Shown here in pieces: positions 18,478-35,441 of a stretch of 64,000 nucleotides of DNA (its first letter is position 1; every line of letters begins with the position of its first letter). This stretch comes from Deinococcus sp. HSC-46F16. Its GTDB lineage: Bacteria > Deinococcota > Deinococci > Deinococcales > Deinococcaceae. The position numbers and the translations under genes were made by a program. Under the pieces are notes generated by a model, which made no database searches, had not been told where the DNA came from, and saw only the letters and a program-made list of their open reading frames with translations. The stretch spans positions 204,001 to 268,000 of the forward strand of contig NZ_JALJZW010000003.1 in the NCBI RefSeq assembly GCF_024171495.1, in the 5' to 3' direction.

Positions 18478-18912
18478 CTACCGGTGGCCGTCCCCGAGTT
18501 CCCCCACCGCCGCCCGGAAGGTCTCCCAGGGCAGCAGGGCACACCGGGTCCGCGCGTGCAGCCGCGCCACGCCCCGCAGGGCCACGAGGTCCCCCAGGGC
18601 CGGGTCGGGCGCCTCGCCGCGCAGCATCCGCTCAAAGGCCCCGGCCAGGGCGAGGCCCCCTTCCACCGAGCGCCCCCTCAGGGCCACCGCCATCAGCGAG
18701 GCAGTGCCCTGCGACACCGCGCAGCCCGAGCCGGTAAAGGCGACGCCCGTGATGACGCCGCCCTCCACACCCAGGTGCAGGCACACGCGGTCCCCGCACG
18801 AGGGGTTCAGGCCCTGCCGGGTGACGGTCGGGGCCGCCAGCGTGCCGTGGTGCCGTGGGCGGCGCGAATGGTCGAGAATCAGCGTCCGGTACAGTTCGTC
18901 GGCCTTGGTCAT
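18478..18912 (-). CDS. sufU: Iron-sulfur cluster assembly protein SufU
   Basis: A 144-residue IscU/SufU-type protein. The three ligand cysteines are in place: NPSCGDRV (about 38), GSGCAVSQG (about 64) and RTRCALLPW (about 124), with the extra SufU insertion between the second and third Cys (RGRSVEGGLALAGAFERML). It accepts sulfur from the cysteine desulfurase SufS, with zinc at the site. The ATG at 18912 matches the family N terminus (MTKADELYRTLILDHSRRP). No other suf gene is adjacent, so the gene is separated from the usual sufCBDSU set or this is a second copy. Confidence 0.9.
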   Translation of the reverse strand: MTKADELYRTLILDHSRRPRHHGTLAAPTVTRQGLNPSCGDRVCLHLGVEGGVITGVAFTGSGCAVSQGTASLMAVALRGRSVEGGLALAGAFERMLRGEAPDPALGDLVALRGVARLHARTRCALLPWETFRAAVGELGDGHR

Positions 18913-19096
18913 GTCGCCTCCCGTGCTTCCCCGGTGTCGGTGCCCCAGGCTACCGCGCCGCGCCCGGTCGGCGCCTGGGAGGGAGGGAAGCGCCCCCATG
19001 AAGCTCCCGGAACACAGGCGGGCCGACCGCAACAGTTCGCTCTCCTGCGGGGACGACCCAGGCTCCTCTTCCCTGCCCGCCCGAACGGCGCCCCGC

Positions 19097-19359
19097 ATGA
19101 GTGCCCCGGCGATCCGGGCTTTTCCGCCTTCGACTGGCCCCGGCTGCTGTTCGGGGCGGACTCCAGCGTGCTGCTGGAACTCGCCGCCCGGACGGGCGTC
19201 ATCTTCCTGCGGCCGCTGTTGTTGCGGCGCATGACCGGCAAGCGCGACCCCGCGCAGGGCGCCTTGTACGCTGCCCCCCGCGCCTCGCTCTGGAACTTGC
19301 CGGGCCGGTTCCACCCGGCCAGACCGGCACAGCTCGCAGGAGAGCGGAAAGGGACCTGA
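19097..19359 (+). pseudogene. Truncated DUF421 (YetF-like) membrane protein fragment
   Basis: In one frame the sequence reads FDWPRLLFGADSSVLLEL followed by IFLRPLLLRRMTGKRDPAQ, the N-terminal amphipathic start, first membrane helix and basic GKR turn of DUF421/YetF proteins. The only ATG (19097) is in another frame, so a frameshift separates start and body, and after GKRDPAQ the sequence no longer resembles the family. Relatives run to about 150-230 residues, so most of the gene is missing. This is a decayed remnant. Confidence 0.5.
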
Positions 19360-19450
19360 CGGCTACGGGGAGAACGGACCGAACGGAAGCCGGACCGGTC
19401 CCGATGGCATTGGAGGGGCCTGCACCCGGCCTCTGCTGTAATGCGGGCCG

Positions 19451-20665
19451 ATGACCCCCCCCTCTCCCGCCGCCTCCCGGCGCCCGCTGCTCGCCTCGCT
19501 CGCCTTTCTCGCCTTTGTCAGCCTGGGCCTTCCGGACGGATTGCTGGGGGTGTCGTGGCCCTCCATGCGGGGGGACCTCGGCGTGCCGCTCGACGCGCTG
19601 GGGCTGCTCGCGGCGGTGCAGACGGCGGGGTACCTCACCTCCAGCTTCTTGAGCGGGCGGGTGCTGCGGGTGCAGCCCATCGGAACGGTGCTCGCGCTCT
19701 CCACTCTGGCCGCCGCCGTGGCCCTGCTGGGCTTTGCCCTGACGCCCGCGTGGCCGCTGCTGCTGGCGTTCGGCTTCCTGGCGGGGCTGGGCGGGGGGGC
19801 GGTGGACGCCGGGCTGAATGCCTACGGGGCGAGACACTTCAGCGCCCGCACGCTCAACTGGCTGCACGCCTTTTTCGGGTTGGGGACCACCCTGGGGCCG
19901 CTGATCGTGACCGCGGTGCTGGGGTCGGGGAATGTCTGGCGCTGGAGCTACGTGATCGTGGGAGGCGCCCAGCTCGCCCTGGCGCTGACCTTTTTCCTGA
20001 CCCGGCGGCGCTGGGTGACGGCAACGGCACCGGATGGCGAGAGCGCCGCGCCCGTCCCGGCGGCCCGCACGCGCGAGACCCTGCGCCGCCCCGTCGTGTG
20101 GCTGGGCATGCTGACCTTTTTCCTGTACACCGGGGTCGAGGCCGTCACTGCCCAGTGGAGCTACTCGCTGCTGACCCTGGGCCGTGGGGTGCCGGAGACG
20201 GCGGCGGGGCTGTTCGTCAGCCTGTACTGGGGCAGCCTGATGGTGGGACGGATTCTCTTCGGGGCGGTCGCCAACCGGGTGCCGCTGGTGGGCACGCTGC
20301 GGCTGTGCCTGATCGCCAGCGTCGCCGGGGCGCTGCTGTTCTGGCTGGAGCCGACCCGCGCCCTCTCGGTCGCCGGACTGATGATGATCGGCTTTTTCCT
20401 CGCGCCCATCTTCGCCTCGCTGATCAGCCTGACGCCGGGGCGCGTCGGGCAGGCGCACGCCGACAGCGCCATCGGTTTTCAGGTCGCCGCCGCCGGGCTG
20501 GGCGGGGCCGCCCTCACGGCGCTGGTGGGCGTGCTCTCGCGCTGGGGCGGGCTGGAGCTGATCGGGGCGTCGGTCACCGTGCTCGCCGCGCTGCTGCTGG
20601 CGCTGTACGAGGTGTTCATGCGGGTAGGCGGCGGGGAGACGGCGCCGGAGAGGGTGGGGGGGTGA
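19451..20665 (+). CDS. MFS transporter, FucP-like
   Basis: A 404-residue protein with about twelve hydrophobic helices. Early motifs FVSLGLPDGLLGVSWPSM and LSGRVLRVQPIGTVLALS, and GGGAVDAGLNAYGARHF after helix 4 or 5, match the fucose permease and sugar-efflux branch of the MFS, whose members often keep a conserved GxxDxxLNxY segment. The substrate is unknown. A TGTAAT box lies 8 bases before the ATG, consistent with a leaderless message. It stands alone between the DUF421 remnant and a repeat-rich region. Confidence 0.85.
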   Translation: MTPPSPAASRRPLLASLAFLAFVSLGLPDGLLGVSWPSMRGDLGVPLDALGLLAAVQTAGYLTSSFLSGRVLRVQPIGTVLALSTLAAAVALLGFALTPAWPLLLAFGFLAGLGGGAVDAGLNAYGARHFSARTLNWLHAFFGLGTTLGPLIVTAVLGSGNVWRWSYVIVGGAQLALALTFFLTRRRWVTATAPDGESAAPVPAARTRETLRRPVVWLGMLTFFLYTGVEAVTAQWSYSLLTLGRGVPETAAGLFVSLYWGSLMVGRILFGAVANRVPLVGTLRLCLIASVAGALLFWLEPTRALSVAGLMMIGFFLAPIFASLISLTPGRVGQAHADSAIGFQVAAAGLGGAALTALVGVLSRWGGLELIGASVTVLAALLLALYEVFMRVGGGETAPERVGG

Positions 20666-20695
20666 GAGAACGGCGAGAAGAAGGGGGCGGCGCAT

Positions 20696-20774
20696 CATAC
20701 GGATTCCGGCCCAGCAGTGACAAAACCTGGTCCACCCGAGCGACGCGAGCAGGACCACAACGGTGGCCGGGAAC
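20696..20774 (+). repeat. Dispersed repeat copy C (shortened)
   Basis: Begins ACGGATTCCGGCCCAGCAG and ends GACGCGAGCAGGACCACAAC then GGTGGCCGGG. Compared with the other copies it lacks about 15 bases in the middle. It follows the MFS gene by some 30 bases. Confidence 0.65.
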
Positions 20775-20789
20775 GGATGGGACGGCCAC

Positions 20790-20931
20790 CGGATCAGGCA
20801 TCGGTGAAGGGATCGCCCGCGCGGTTGTGCTGGCGAGGGATCGGGTTTACACGTACGGTTCCGACGAGGCCACGACCGAGGCCGTGAGCACCGCGGACTG
20901 GCTGCGGTCGGCGCTGCCGAACGGCGCCTGA
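20790..20931 (+). other. Unassigned open fragment
   Basis: An open frame ending IARAVVLARDRVYTYGSDEA then STADWLRSALPNGA and a stop 19 bases before the amidohydrolase remnant. No start codon with a ribosome binding site and no family match is evident. It may be the 3' end of another decayed gene. Confidence 0.25.
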
Positions 20932-20949
20932 CCTGTGGGAGGACCCTTC

Positions 20950-21261
20950 ATGACTGACGCGCAACCGGATGCCCTGACGCAGCTTCTCTCGGGTCTCTCC
21001 GATCTGCTGCCCACACTGGAGGCGACCTACAAGGACATTCACAGCCGTCCCAACTGTCGATGCAGGAACACCGCACCGCCGAGATGGCCGCGAGGCATCT
21101 GGCGGACCACGGCTACGAGGTGACGACCGGCGTCGGAAAGACGGGCGTCGTCGGCCTGCTGCGCAACGGCGACGGCCACAGACGCGGCAGGGAACACGGT
21201 GCCGGTCGTGCCGGTCTCCCATGCCTGCGGCCATGACCTGCACGTGGCCTGGCTGAGCTGA
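20950..21261 (+). pseudogene. Decayed M20 amidohydrolase
   Basis: The frame begins MTDAQPDALTQLLSGLSDLL and YKDIHSRP, the usual N terminus of hippurate-hydrolase-type M20 amidohydrolases. A missing base at about 21050 shifts the frame; the next frame then reads LSMQEHRTAEMAARHLADHG and TTGVGKTGVVGLLRNGDG exactly as relatives do. The following segment of about 30 residues (the RADMDALP metal region) is deleted, and the text resumes with NTVPV and HACGHDLHVAWLS before a stop. Only about a quarter of the gene remains, so it cannot encode an active enzyme. Confidence 0.8.
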
Positions 21262-21304
21262 GCGACGGCCCTGTTCTCCCGCAACCACGGGGCCTGGCGC
21301 GGCG

Positions 21305-21469
21305 GTCGTGGTGGGCGGCCGTCTGCTCGATATGCCGATCATCGTCACCGCCGTGGGAGGCGGCCTGATCTGCCTCGTCCTGCGGATGCTGGCGATCCGG
21401 CGCAGTTGGCGCCTGCCGGTCGCGCTCAGAAGCGATCCACCAGCATCTTCTGCTATGGATTCCGGTTGA
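21305..21469 (+). pseudogene. C-terminal remnant of a TRIC/UPF0126 membrane protein
   Basis: A 54-codon open stretch reads VVVGGRLLDMPIIVTAVGGG, then LICLVLRMLAIRRSWRLP. The ending, a hydrophobic helix followed by LAIRRxWRLP, matches the C terminus of UPF0126 (bacterial TRIC-like) membrane proteins. The upstream two thirds of the gene are absent. Together with the amidohydrolase remnant it marks a region of gene decay. Confidence 0.45.
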
Positions 21470-21552
21470 GCGGTTTGGGAACTCTTCAACCCGAGCGGCC
21501 GGGCGAAGCTGCGAAGCAGAGTGAGCAGGAACGCAACGGTTTCCGTCCAGCA
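21455..21552 (+). repeat. Dispersed repeat copy A
   Basis: Begins GGATTCCGGTTGAGCGGTTT, contains CTTCAACCCGAGCGGCC and GCGAAGCAGAGTGAGCAGGA, and ends CAACGGTTTCCGTCCAG. This is the fullest copy in the window and I used it as the reference for copies B, C and D. It overlaps the last codons of the TRIC-like remnant. Confidence 0.7.
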
Positions 21553-21674
21553 GGCGGCGACAGGTGATCTCACCGCGTCTCCACTCTTCTCCCGATGCAG
21601 GGCTCCGCCCCGCCGCACCTCCAAGCGGCTGGGCCTAGGCCTCACCCGGCCCAGTGGGGCGGAGGCCACAGCCG

Positions 21675-23222
<1,548 letters not shown>

Positions 23223-23244
23223 GGGGTCTCCTGAAGCGCGAGGG

Positions 23245-23283
23245 ACAAAAGAAGAGCCCCCGGAGAGGCTTTCCTCCGGGGGC
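23245..23283 (-). terminator. Leucine attenuator terminator before leuA
   Basis: On the minus strand a 10-base-pair stem (GCCCCCGGAG with CTCCGGGGGC, 8-base loop) is followed by TCTTCTTTTG. It lies between the leader peptide stop and the leuA ATG. CCTCCGG (plus-strand 23316-23322), just after the Leu codons, is perfectly complementary to CCGGAGG of the terminator's 5' arm (plus-strand 23273-23279), giving a 7-base antiterminator. Confidence 0.85.
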
Positions 23284-23307
23284 CGGGCGGGCACTGCCTT
23301 TCGCCGC

Positions 23308-23358
23308 TCACTCCACCGGAGGAACGCGAAGAAGAAGCAGGCCGCTGAACATGGGCAT
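23308..23358 (-). CDS. leuL: Leucine leader peptide of leuA
   Basis: A 16-residue [19 protein letters not shown], with four successive Leu codons. A TACAGT -10 box (plus-strand 23364-23369) ends 5 bases before the ATG, so the message is probably leaderless; an inner ATG two codons on would give 14 residues. A ribosome held at the Leu codons would leave the following CCTCCGG free to pair with the terminator arm, while a ribosome reaching the stop would cover it. This is the classical layout for leucine-dependent attenuation of leuA. Confidence 0.85.
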   Translation of the reverse strand: MPMFSGLLLLRVPPVE

Positions 23359-23432
23359 AGGTCACTGTACAGGCCGGGCCGCCAACGGAGGACCAGTTGT
23401 CTGCACGGGGTCACGCGGCGGGTCAGTGGAGG

Positions 23433-23500
23433 TCAGCTCGCGGAGCGTTCCGGCCCGGCCTGCGCCTCCAGCCGGTGGTGCCGCCGGACCTCCTCCTCGG
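23433..23500 (-). pseudogene. Remnant of the small ORF downstream of ilvC copy 2
   Basis: The frame ends EEEVRRHHRLEAQAGPERSAS, closely matching the end of the 62-residue ORF behind ilvC copy 1 (EEEVRLHHRLEAQSRAERYAN). Upstream of this the two regions no longer align well and no good start codon precedes it outside the ilvC gene. I read it as the decayed partner of that ORF, a trace of an ilvC segment duplication. Confidence 0.5.
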
Positions 23501-23646
23501 ACGCGGGTGGAGGAGCAGCAAAACGGACGTTCTGGACGGAGTTTTTCCAGAACAGGCGCGGGCGAGCGCTCCGCGAACGTGAATGGGACAGTGTGGCCTG
23601 ACAAGGGCCGCCCATCCACCGGGAGGGCGGCCTGGAAGGGAGGGAC

Positions 23647-24657
<1,011 letters not shown>

Positions 24658-24668
24658 GAGGGATTCTC

Positions 24669-25285
24669 CTACACAGTGTGAGCGGGGTTGGATGGCGGAC
24701 TAGAGGAGGCCGGGGACAAGGGACCAGGCGAGCCCGACTCCTCCGCCAGCGCGGGGGTGAGCGCCCGGCTCTCGCCGCCGTGGTAGACGTGCCCCGGAAT
24801 GTCGGCGTTGGACCCTCGCGTGAGGGCCACCCGCCCGGTCCGCATGGTCTCCAGAATGCCGAAGGGCCGCATCTGCTCGATGAAGGCGGTGACCTTGCCC
24901 TCGTCGCCCGTCACCTCGAAGGTCAGGGCGCGGCGGCCCACGTCCACGATGCGGGCGCGGAAGTCCTCGGCGATCTGGCGCACCTCGACGCGGCTTTCGG
25001 GGGTGATGGCGACTTTCACGAGGACGAGTTCGCGGTCCACGAACTTCTCCAGGCTGTGATCGACGACGTGCAGCACGTCATGCAGCTTTCCGAGCTGTTT
25101 CATCGCCTGCTCGACGATGGCGCGGTCGCCGGTCACGACGAAGGTCATACGGCTGACTCCCGGCTGCTCGGTGCTCCCCACCGACAGGCTGCGGATGTTG
25201 TAGGCGCGGCGACCGAAGAGGGACGTGATGCGGGTCAGCACGCGCGGCTCGTCACGCACCAGGGCACTGACCAGGTGATCGGCGG

Positions 25286-25289
<4 letters not shown>
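24669..25289 (-). CDS. ilvN: Acetolactate synthase small (regulatory) subunit
   Basis: A 206-residue regulatory subunit of acetohydroxyacid synthase. The N-terminal ACT domain reads [20 protein letters not shown] and [20 protein letters not shown], where valine feedback is bound in the family; the second half ([20 protein letters not shown]) ends the conserved region. The last 30 or so residues ([20 protein letters not shown]) are a Pro and Ser-rich tail not usual for IlvN. Its ATG overlaps the ilvB stop (ATGA), so the two subunits are translationally coupled. The very long minus-strand frame running through both genes is a shadow. Confidence 0.93.
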
Positions 25290-26961
<1,672 letters not shown>

Positions 26962-26965
<4 letters not shown>

Positions 26966-27039
26966 GGCAGGCTCCGCGCACAGTGGTTCCGGGCAGAGTG
27001 GGTCCGGGGCTGCGGGTGGGGCTGGGGACGAATGCTCAT
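26962..27039 (-). CDS. 25-residue ORF coupled to ilvB
   Basis: ATG at 27039 is preceded at 5 bases by AGGAGGT, the strongest ribosome binding site in this operon. The ORF (MSIRPQPHPQPRTHSARN and 7 more residues) ends with CCATGA, overlapping the ilvB start. The peptide is basic and Pro/His-rich with no known family. It may serve only to bring ribosomes to the ilvB start, which lacks its own site. The alternative is that it is a real small protein. Confidence 0.5.
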
Positions 27040-27070
27040 CTCTTGACCTCCTGTGACCTGTTGTGCGCTG

Positions 27071-27106
27071 AAAACGAGAAATCCCGCCCTCTGGTTGGGG
27101 GCGGGG
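27071..27106 (-). terminator. Attenuator terminator before ilvB
   Basis: On the minus strand CCCGCCC and GGGCGGG form a 7-base-pair stem followed by ATTTCTCGTTTT. AAACCCC at its 5' base (plus-strand 27103-27109) is perfectly complementary to GGGGTTT (plus-strand 27142-27148), which lies a few codons after the leader's Leu codons, forming a competing antiterminator. Confidence 0.82.
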
Positions 27107-27130
27107 TTTACGGGAGCAACGCGCGGGCGC

Positions 27131-27187
27131 TCAGCCTCCAGAAACCCCGGGGCCAAGAAGAAGCGCGAGCGTGGTGCGCGGCGGCAT
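27131..27187 (-). CDS. Leader peptide of the ilvBNC operon
   Basis: An 18-residue ORF, MPPRTTLALLLGPGVSGG, with Leu codons at positions 7 and 9-11 and one Val. A TACGGT -10 box ends 6 bases before the ATG, so it too is probably leaderless. The stop precedes the attenuator by about 25 bases. The Leu-rich stretch points to leucine, perhaps with valine, as the sensed amino acid. Confidence 0.82.
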   Translation of the reverse strand: MPPRTTLALLLGPGVSGG

Positions 27188-27369
27188 AGCAGCACCGTAC
27201 GGCGTGGGCGGGGGCCGGGCGGGGCGGCGACCTAGACGAATGGGGGGAGTGGGCCTCCGGGACTCCACCTTCCCCCCGCTTGAACGCGCCGCCCCGCAGG
27301 CCCCACACTGAGCCCCATCCCTCTGGTCCGCCACCGGCCTGCCGCCCCCCGGTCCCCCCAGGAGAGTGC

Positions 27370-29289
<1,920 letters not shown>

Positions 29290-29386
29290 GCCCCCAGGGT
29301 GGGCGCTCACCCGCCGCCCGCCCGGAAGGCGCACCATGACCCCACCCCTTTGTCAGCCCGTCAGCATTCCCCCGGGAGGAGAGACC

Positions 29387-30232
29387 ATGACCACGACCCC
29401 TGAACCCCGGCCTACCGTGACCCCCTACGACGTGCCCGCCATCATGGCCGGGCTGTACGGCGACGGCATCATCGGCCTGAAGGGCGCTTTTTCCCGCGAG
29501 TGGGTCGCCCGGCTCGGGGAAGAACTGCCGGTCCTCTACCGCGAGGCCCTCGCCCGGCCCGGCGGCGCCGTCGGGCGCGGCACCAACCGCCACTACGTCG
29601 AGATTCACCCCGAGGACATCAGCGGCTTTCTGGACCTGGTAACCCACCCCTGGGTCCGCACCGTGTGTGAGAGCGTGCTGGGGCCGAACTACCAGATCGT
29701 CGAGATCGGCTTCGACGTGCCCAACCCCGGCGCGAAGGATCAGCCCTGGCACCGCGACTTCCGGGCCGGACCCGAGACGCTCGTGGACCGCCGCCTCAAC
29801 TCGCTGGCCTTCAACCTCACCACCGTGGACGTGGAGGAGGACATGGGGCCCTTCGAGATCGCGCCCGGCACTCAGTGGGACGACCCCAGCGAGTACGACC
29901 ACGGCATGTTCCCGCCGGTCTCGTTCTTTCCGAGGTATCAGGCCCTGGCCCAGCGCAAGCTGCCCCGGATGGGGGACATCTCGGCGAGAAGTGCGCTCAC
30001 GATTCACCGCGGCACCGCCAACACCAGCGACAAGCCCCGCCCGGTGCTGGTCCTCGGCGTGGACGCGCCGGGTGCCGGGCACGACGAGTTCCACGACCTG
30101 CAATTCACGCGCGGGTACTACGAACGGCTGCCGCAGGAGGTCCGGGACCACCTGATCTGCCGGGTGGTGGAGAGCCTTGAACCCATCGTGCAGGGCCACA
30201 CCATCGAGGGCCTGATGATGGGCGACGCCTGA
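29387..30232 (+). CDS. Phytanoyl-CoA dioxygenase (PhyH) family protein
   Basis: A 281-residue Fe(II)/2-oxoglutarate-dependent oxygenase. The HxD metal motif is QPWHRDFRAG (about residues 118-127) and the distal metal His is in TIHRGTANTS, with Arg residues nearby (KPRPVLVLGVD) to hold 2-oxoglutarate. The start at 29387 follows GGGAGGAG. PhyH relatives hydroxylate fatty acyl groups, ectoine and many secondary metabolites, so the substrate is open. It sits between a GH2 glycosidase and a small unknown protein on the same strand, a plausible sugar or glycoside catabolic operon. Confidence 0.85.
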   Translation: MTTTPEPRPTVTPYDVPAIMAGLYGDGIIGLKGAFSREWVARLGEELPVLYREALARPGGAVGRGTNRHYVEIHPEDISGFLDLVTHPWVRTVCESVLGPNYQIVEIGFDVPNPGAKDQPWHRDFRAGPETLVDRRLNSLAFNLTTVDVEEDMGPFEIAPGTQWDDPSEYDHGMFPPVSFFPRYQALAQRKLPRMGDISARSALTIHRGTANTSDKPRPVLVLGVDAPGAGHDEFHDLQFTRGYYERLPQEVRDHLICRVVESLEPIVQGHTIEGLMMGDA

Positions 30233-30233
30233 C

Positions 30234-30485
30234 GTGACGAGAGAGTTTGGCCGCGTGGTGGCCCATTTCGGGGGCGCGGTGATTCACGGACGGATCGCGG
30301 CGCTGGAGGGCGGGCGGGGCCTGATGCGGGTGGCGCTGGACCTGCCGCCGGGGCACCAGAAGCCGGGCGAGGGTGACGAGTGGGTGCTGGAGATGCACGA
30401 CGGCGCCCGCTTCCGGGTCAGCGTGACCGGGAGGCTGGGCGGCGAGCCTCCCGAGTTCCGGCTGAGGCTGCTGGGGCGGGGCTGA
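30234..30485 (+). CDS. 83-residue hypothetical protein
   Basis: GTG start one base after the PhyH stop. The product ([20 protein letters not shown] ... RLRLLGRG) is a basic, beta-rich small protein with no cysteine and no membrane helix. I recognise no family. The tight spacing to the PhyH gene suggests co-translation, and the frame has the third-position GC pattern of its neighbours, so it is probably real. Confidence 0.5.
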   Translation: MTREFGRVVAHFGGAVIHGRIAALEGGRGLMRVALDLPPGHQKPGEGDEWVLEMHDGARFRVSVTGRLGGEPPEFRLRLLGRG

Positions 30486-30553
30486 GGCGGACCTGCCCCC
30501 ACCCGTCTGAGCAACTGCCTGTCCCCACCCTGCCCAGCACGTTAGGGTGGTCT

Positions 30554-32305
30554 ATGGGAGACTCCGCGCCAGCACGCCGCAGCGACACCATCAAGTCGGG
30601 CTTCGAACGCGCCCCGCACCGCAGCCTGCTGCGGGCGACTGGGGTGATCGAGCGCGAGAGCGATTTCGGCAAGCCCTTTATCGCCGTGTGCAACAGCTAC
30701 ATCGACATCATTCCGGGGCACGTGCATCTCCAGGAGTTCGGGCGGGTGGTCAAGGCGGCGGTCCGGGAGGCGGGCGGCATTCCCTTCGAGTTCAACACCA
30801 TCGGCGTGGACGACGGCATCGCGATGGGCCACGCGGGGATGAAGTACAGCCTGCCCAGCCGCGAACTGATCGCGGACTCGGTGGAGACGGTCGTGCAGGC
30901 CCACCAGTTCGACGCGATGATCTGCATTCCCAACTGCGACAAGATCGTGCCGGGGATGCTGATGGGCGCGATGCGCTGCGACATCCCCACCATCTTCGTC
31001 AGCGGCGGGCCGATGCTGCGCGGCCTCACGAAGGCGGGGCGGCGGGTGGACCTCGCCTCGGTCTTTGAGGGGGTGGGGGCCTTTCAGGCGGGCCGGATGG
31101 GTGCCGACGAGTTGCGCGAGCTCGAAGAACAGGCCTGCCCCACCTGCGGGAGCTGCTCGGGGATGTTCACCGCCAACTCGATGAACTGCCTGTGCGAGGC
31201 GCTGGGAATGAGCCTGCCGGGGAACGGGACCATTCCGGCGACCGACCCCCGGCGGCATGAGCTGGCGCGGGCGGCGGCGCGGCAACTGCTGGTGCTGCTG
31301 GAACGCGGCATCACCCCCCGCCAGATCGTGACCGCCGAGGCCATCGACAACGCCTTTGCCCTCGACATGGCGATGGGCGGCTCGACGAACACGGTGCTGC
31401 ACACCCTCGCCATCGCGCACGAGGTGGGGGTGGAGTACCCCCTTTCCCGGCTCAATGAGGTGTCCGACCGGGTGGCGAACCTGTGCAAGATCGCGCCCAG
31501 CAGTGACTTTCACATTCAGGACCTCGACGAGGTGGGCGGCGTCAGCGTGATCCTGCGCGAGCTGTTTCAGCGGGAGGGCATCTTGCACCGGGGCTGCATG
31601 ACGGCGACCGGGCAGCCGCTGGAGGCCAACGTGGAAGGGGCGCCCGCTCCCGACGGCGACGTGGTGCGGCCCTGGGAGCGGGCCTACTCGGCCACCGGGG
31701 GACTGCGGCTGCTGTTCGGCAACCTCGCGCCGGAGGGGGGCGTGGTGAAGTACGCGGGCGTGGTGCCCGCCATGCGCCGCTTCGAGGGACCAGCCCTCGT
31801 CTACGACTCCATGGAGGCCGCCAACGCGGGCATCCTGGGGGGCGAGGTGCGGGCCGGGCACGTCGTCGTGATCCGCTACGAGGGGCCGCAGGGCGGGCCG
31901 GGAATGCAGGAGATGCTCTCTCCGACGGCCAACCTCGCCGGGATGGGCCTGGGCGAGAGCGTCCTGCTGCTCACCGACGGCCGCTTCAGCGGGGCCACGC
32001 GCGGGGGGTCCATCGGCCACGTCTCGCCGGAAGCGAGCGCGGGCGGTCCCATCGCCCTGGTCGTGAGCGGCGACCGCATCCGGGTGGATATGGACGCCGG
32101 AACGCTCGACCTGCTCGTCCCCGACGAGGAACTGGCGCGGCGCCGCGCCGAGTGGCAGCCCGTCGTCAAACCCACTCCGGGCCGCTGGCTGAAGCGCTAT
32201 GCCCGGCTGGTCACCAGCGGGAGCCGGGGGGCGGTGCTGGACGACGGCATGGGACCGGAAGCCCCCGCGCCGCAGCCCCGGCAGGAGGCCGTGCCCGGGC
32301 GGTAG
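30554..32305 (+). CDS. ilvD: Dihydroxy-acid dehydratase
   Basis: A 583-residue iron-sulfur dehydratase, the third step of Val, Leu and Ile synthesis. Cluster ligands lie in [23 protein letters not shown] and [17 protein letters not shown]. Other family segments are [16 protein letters not shown] and [20 protein letters not shown] with the substrate-site Ser. The ATG is preceded by TAGGGT with 5 bases between, and no ribosome binding site, so it is predicted to be leaderless; the in-frame ORF runs further upstream but without homology. No leader peptide is seen here, unlike the three other branched-chain units in the window. Confidence 0.95.
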   Translation: MGDSAPARRSDTIKSGFERAPHRSLLRATGVIERESDFGKPFIAVCNSYIDIIPGHVHLQEFGRVVKAAVREAGGIPFEFNTIGVDDGIAMGHAGMKYSLPSRELIADSVETVVQAHQFDAMICIPNCDKIVPGMLMGAMRCDIPTIFVSGGPMLRGLTKAGRRVDLASVFEGVGAFQAGRMGADELRELEEQACPTCGSCSGMFTANSMNCLCEALGMSLPGNGTIPATDPRRHELARAAARQLLVLLERGITPRQIVTAEAIDNAFALDMAMGGSTNTVLHTLAIAHEVGVEYPLSRLNEVSDRVANLCKIAPSSDFHIQDLDEVGGVSVILRELFQREGILHRGCMTATGQPLEANVEGAPAPDGDVVRPWERAYSATGGLRLLFGNLAPEGGVVKYAGVVPAMRRFEGPALVYDSMEAANAGILGGEVRAGHVVVIRYEGPQGGPGMQEMLSPTANLAGMGLGESVLLLTDGRFSGATRGGSIGHVSPEASAGGPIALVVSGDRIRVDMDAGTLDLLVPDEELARRRAEWQPVVKPTPGRWLKRYARLVTSGSRGAVLDDGMGPEAPAPQPRQEAVPGR

Positions 32306-32369
32306 TTCCCTGCCCGCCTGGCCCCCGGCTTGAGCAGACAGGCTCTCCTCTCCCCCGCCCGCGCCCAGG

Positions 32370-32375
32370 TAGGCT
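32370..32375 (+). promoter_or_regulatory. -10 box of the leuCDB leader
   Basis: TAGGCT ends 6 bases before the ATG of the leader peptide, placing the transcription start at or next to the ATG. The same distance is seen before the ilvB (6), leuA (5) and ilvD (5) starts. Confidence 0.6.
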
Positions 32376-32381
32376 GCCCCC

Positions 32382-32450
32382 ATGTTCACCGTTTCCGGCC
32401 GGAGTGGAAGCGCCCTGCGCGGGCAGCTTCTTCTTCGGTGGGGGCGCTGA
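32382..32450 (+). CDS. Leucine leader peptide of leuCDB
   Basis: A 22-residue ORF ending ALRGQLLLRWGR with three successive CTT Leu codons at 32427-32435. The GGGGGC immediately after them (32440-32445) can pair with GCCCCC in the terminator's 5' arm (32476-32481). A ribosome stalled for leucine would leave it free. The start is probably leaderless. Confidence 0.83.
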   Translation: MFTVSGRSGSALRGQLLLRWGR

Positions 32451-32474
32451 GCGCGAGCACCCGCGTTCACCACC

Positions 32475-32515
32475 GGCCCCCGGAGTCCACACGGCTCCGG
32501 GGGCCTTTCTCTTTT
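32475..32515 (+). terminator. Leucine attenuator terminator before leuC
   Basis: An 11-base-pair stem (GGCCCCCGGAG with CTCCGGGGGCC, 9-base loop) followed by TTTCTCTTTT. It ends 22 bases before the leuC ATG, with GCAGGAGG in between. It is nearly identical in stem to the leuA attenuator. Confidence 0.88.
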
Positions 32516-32537
32516 CTCCCGCAGGAGGTCTTTCCAG

Positions 32538-35441
<2,904 letters not shown>

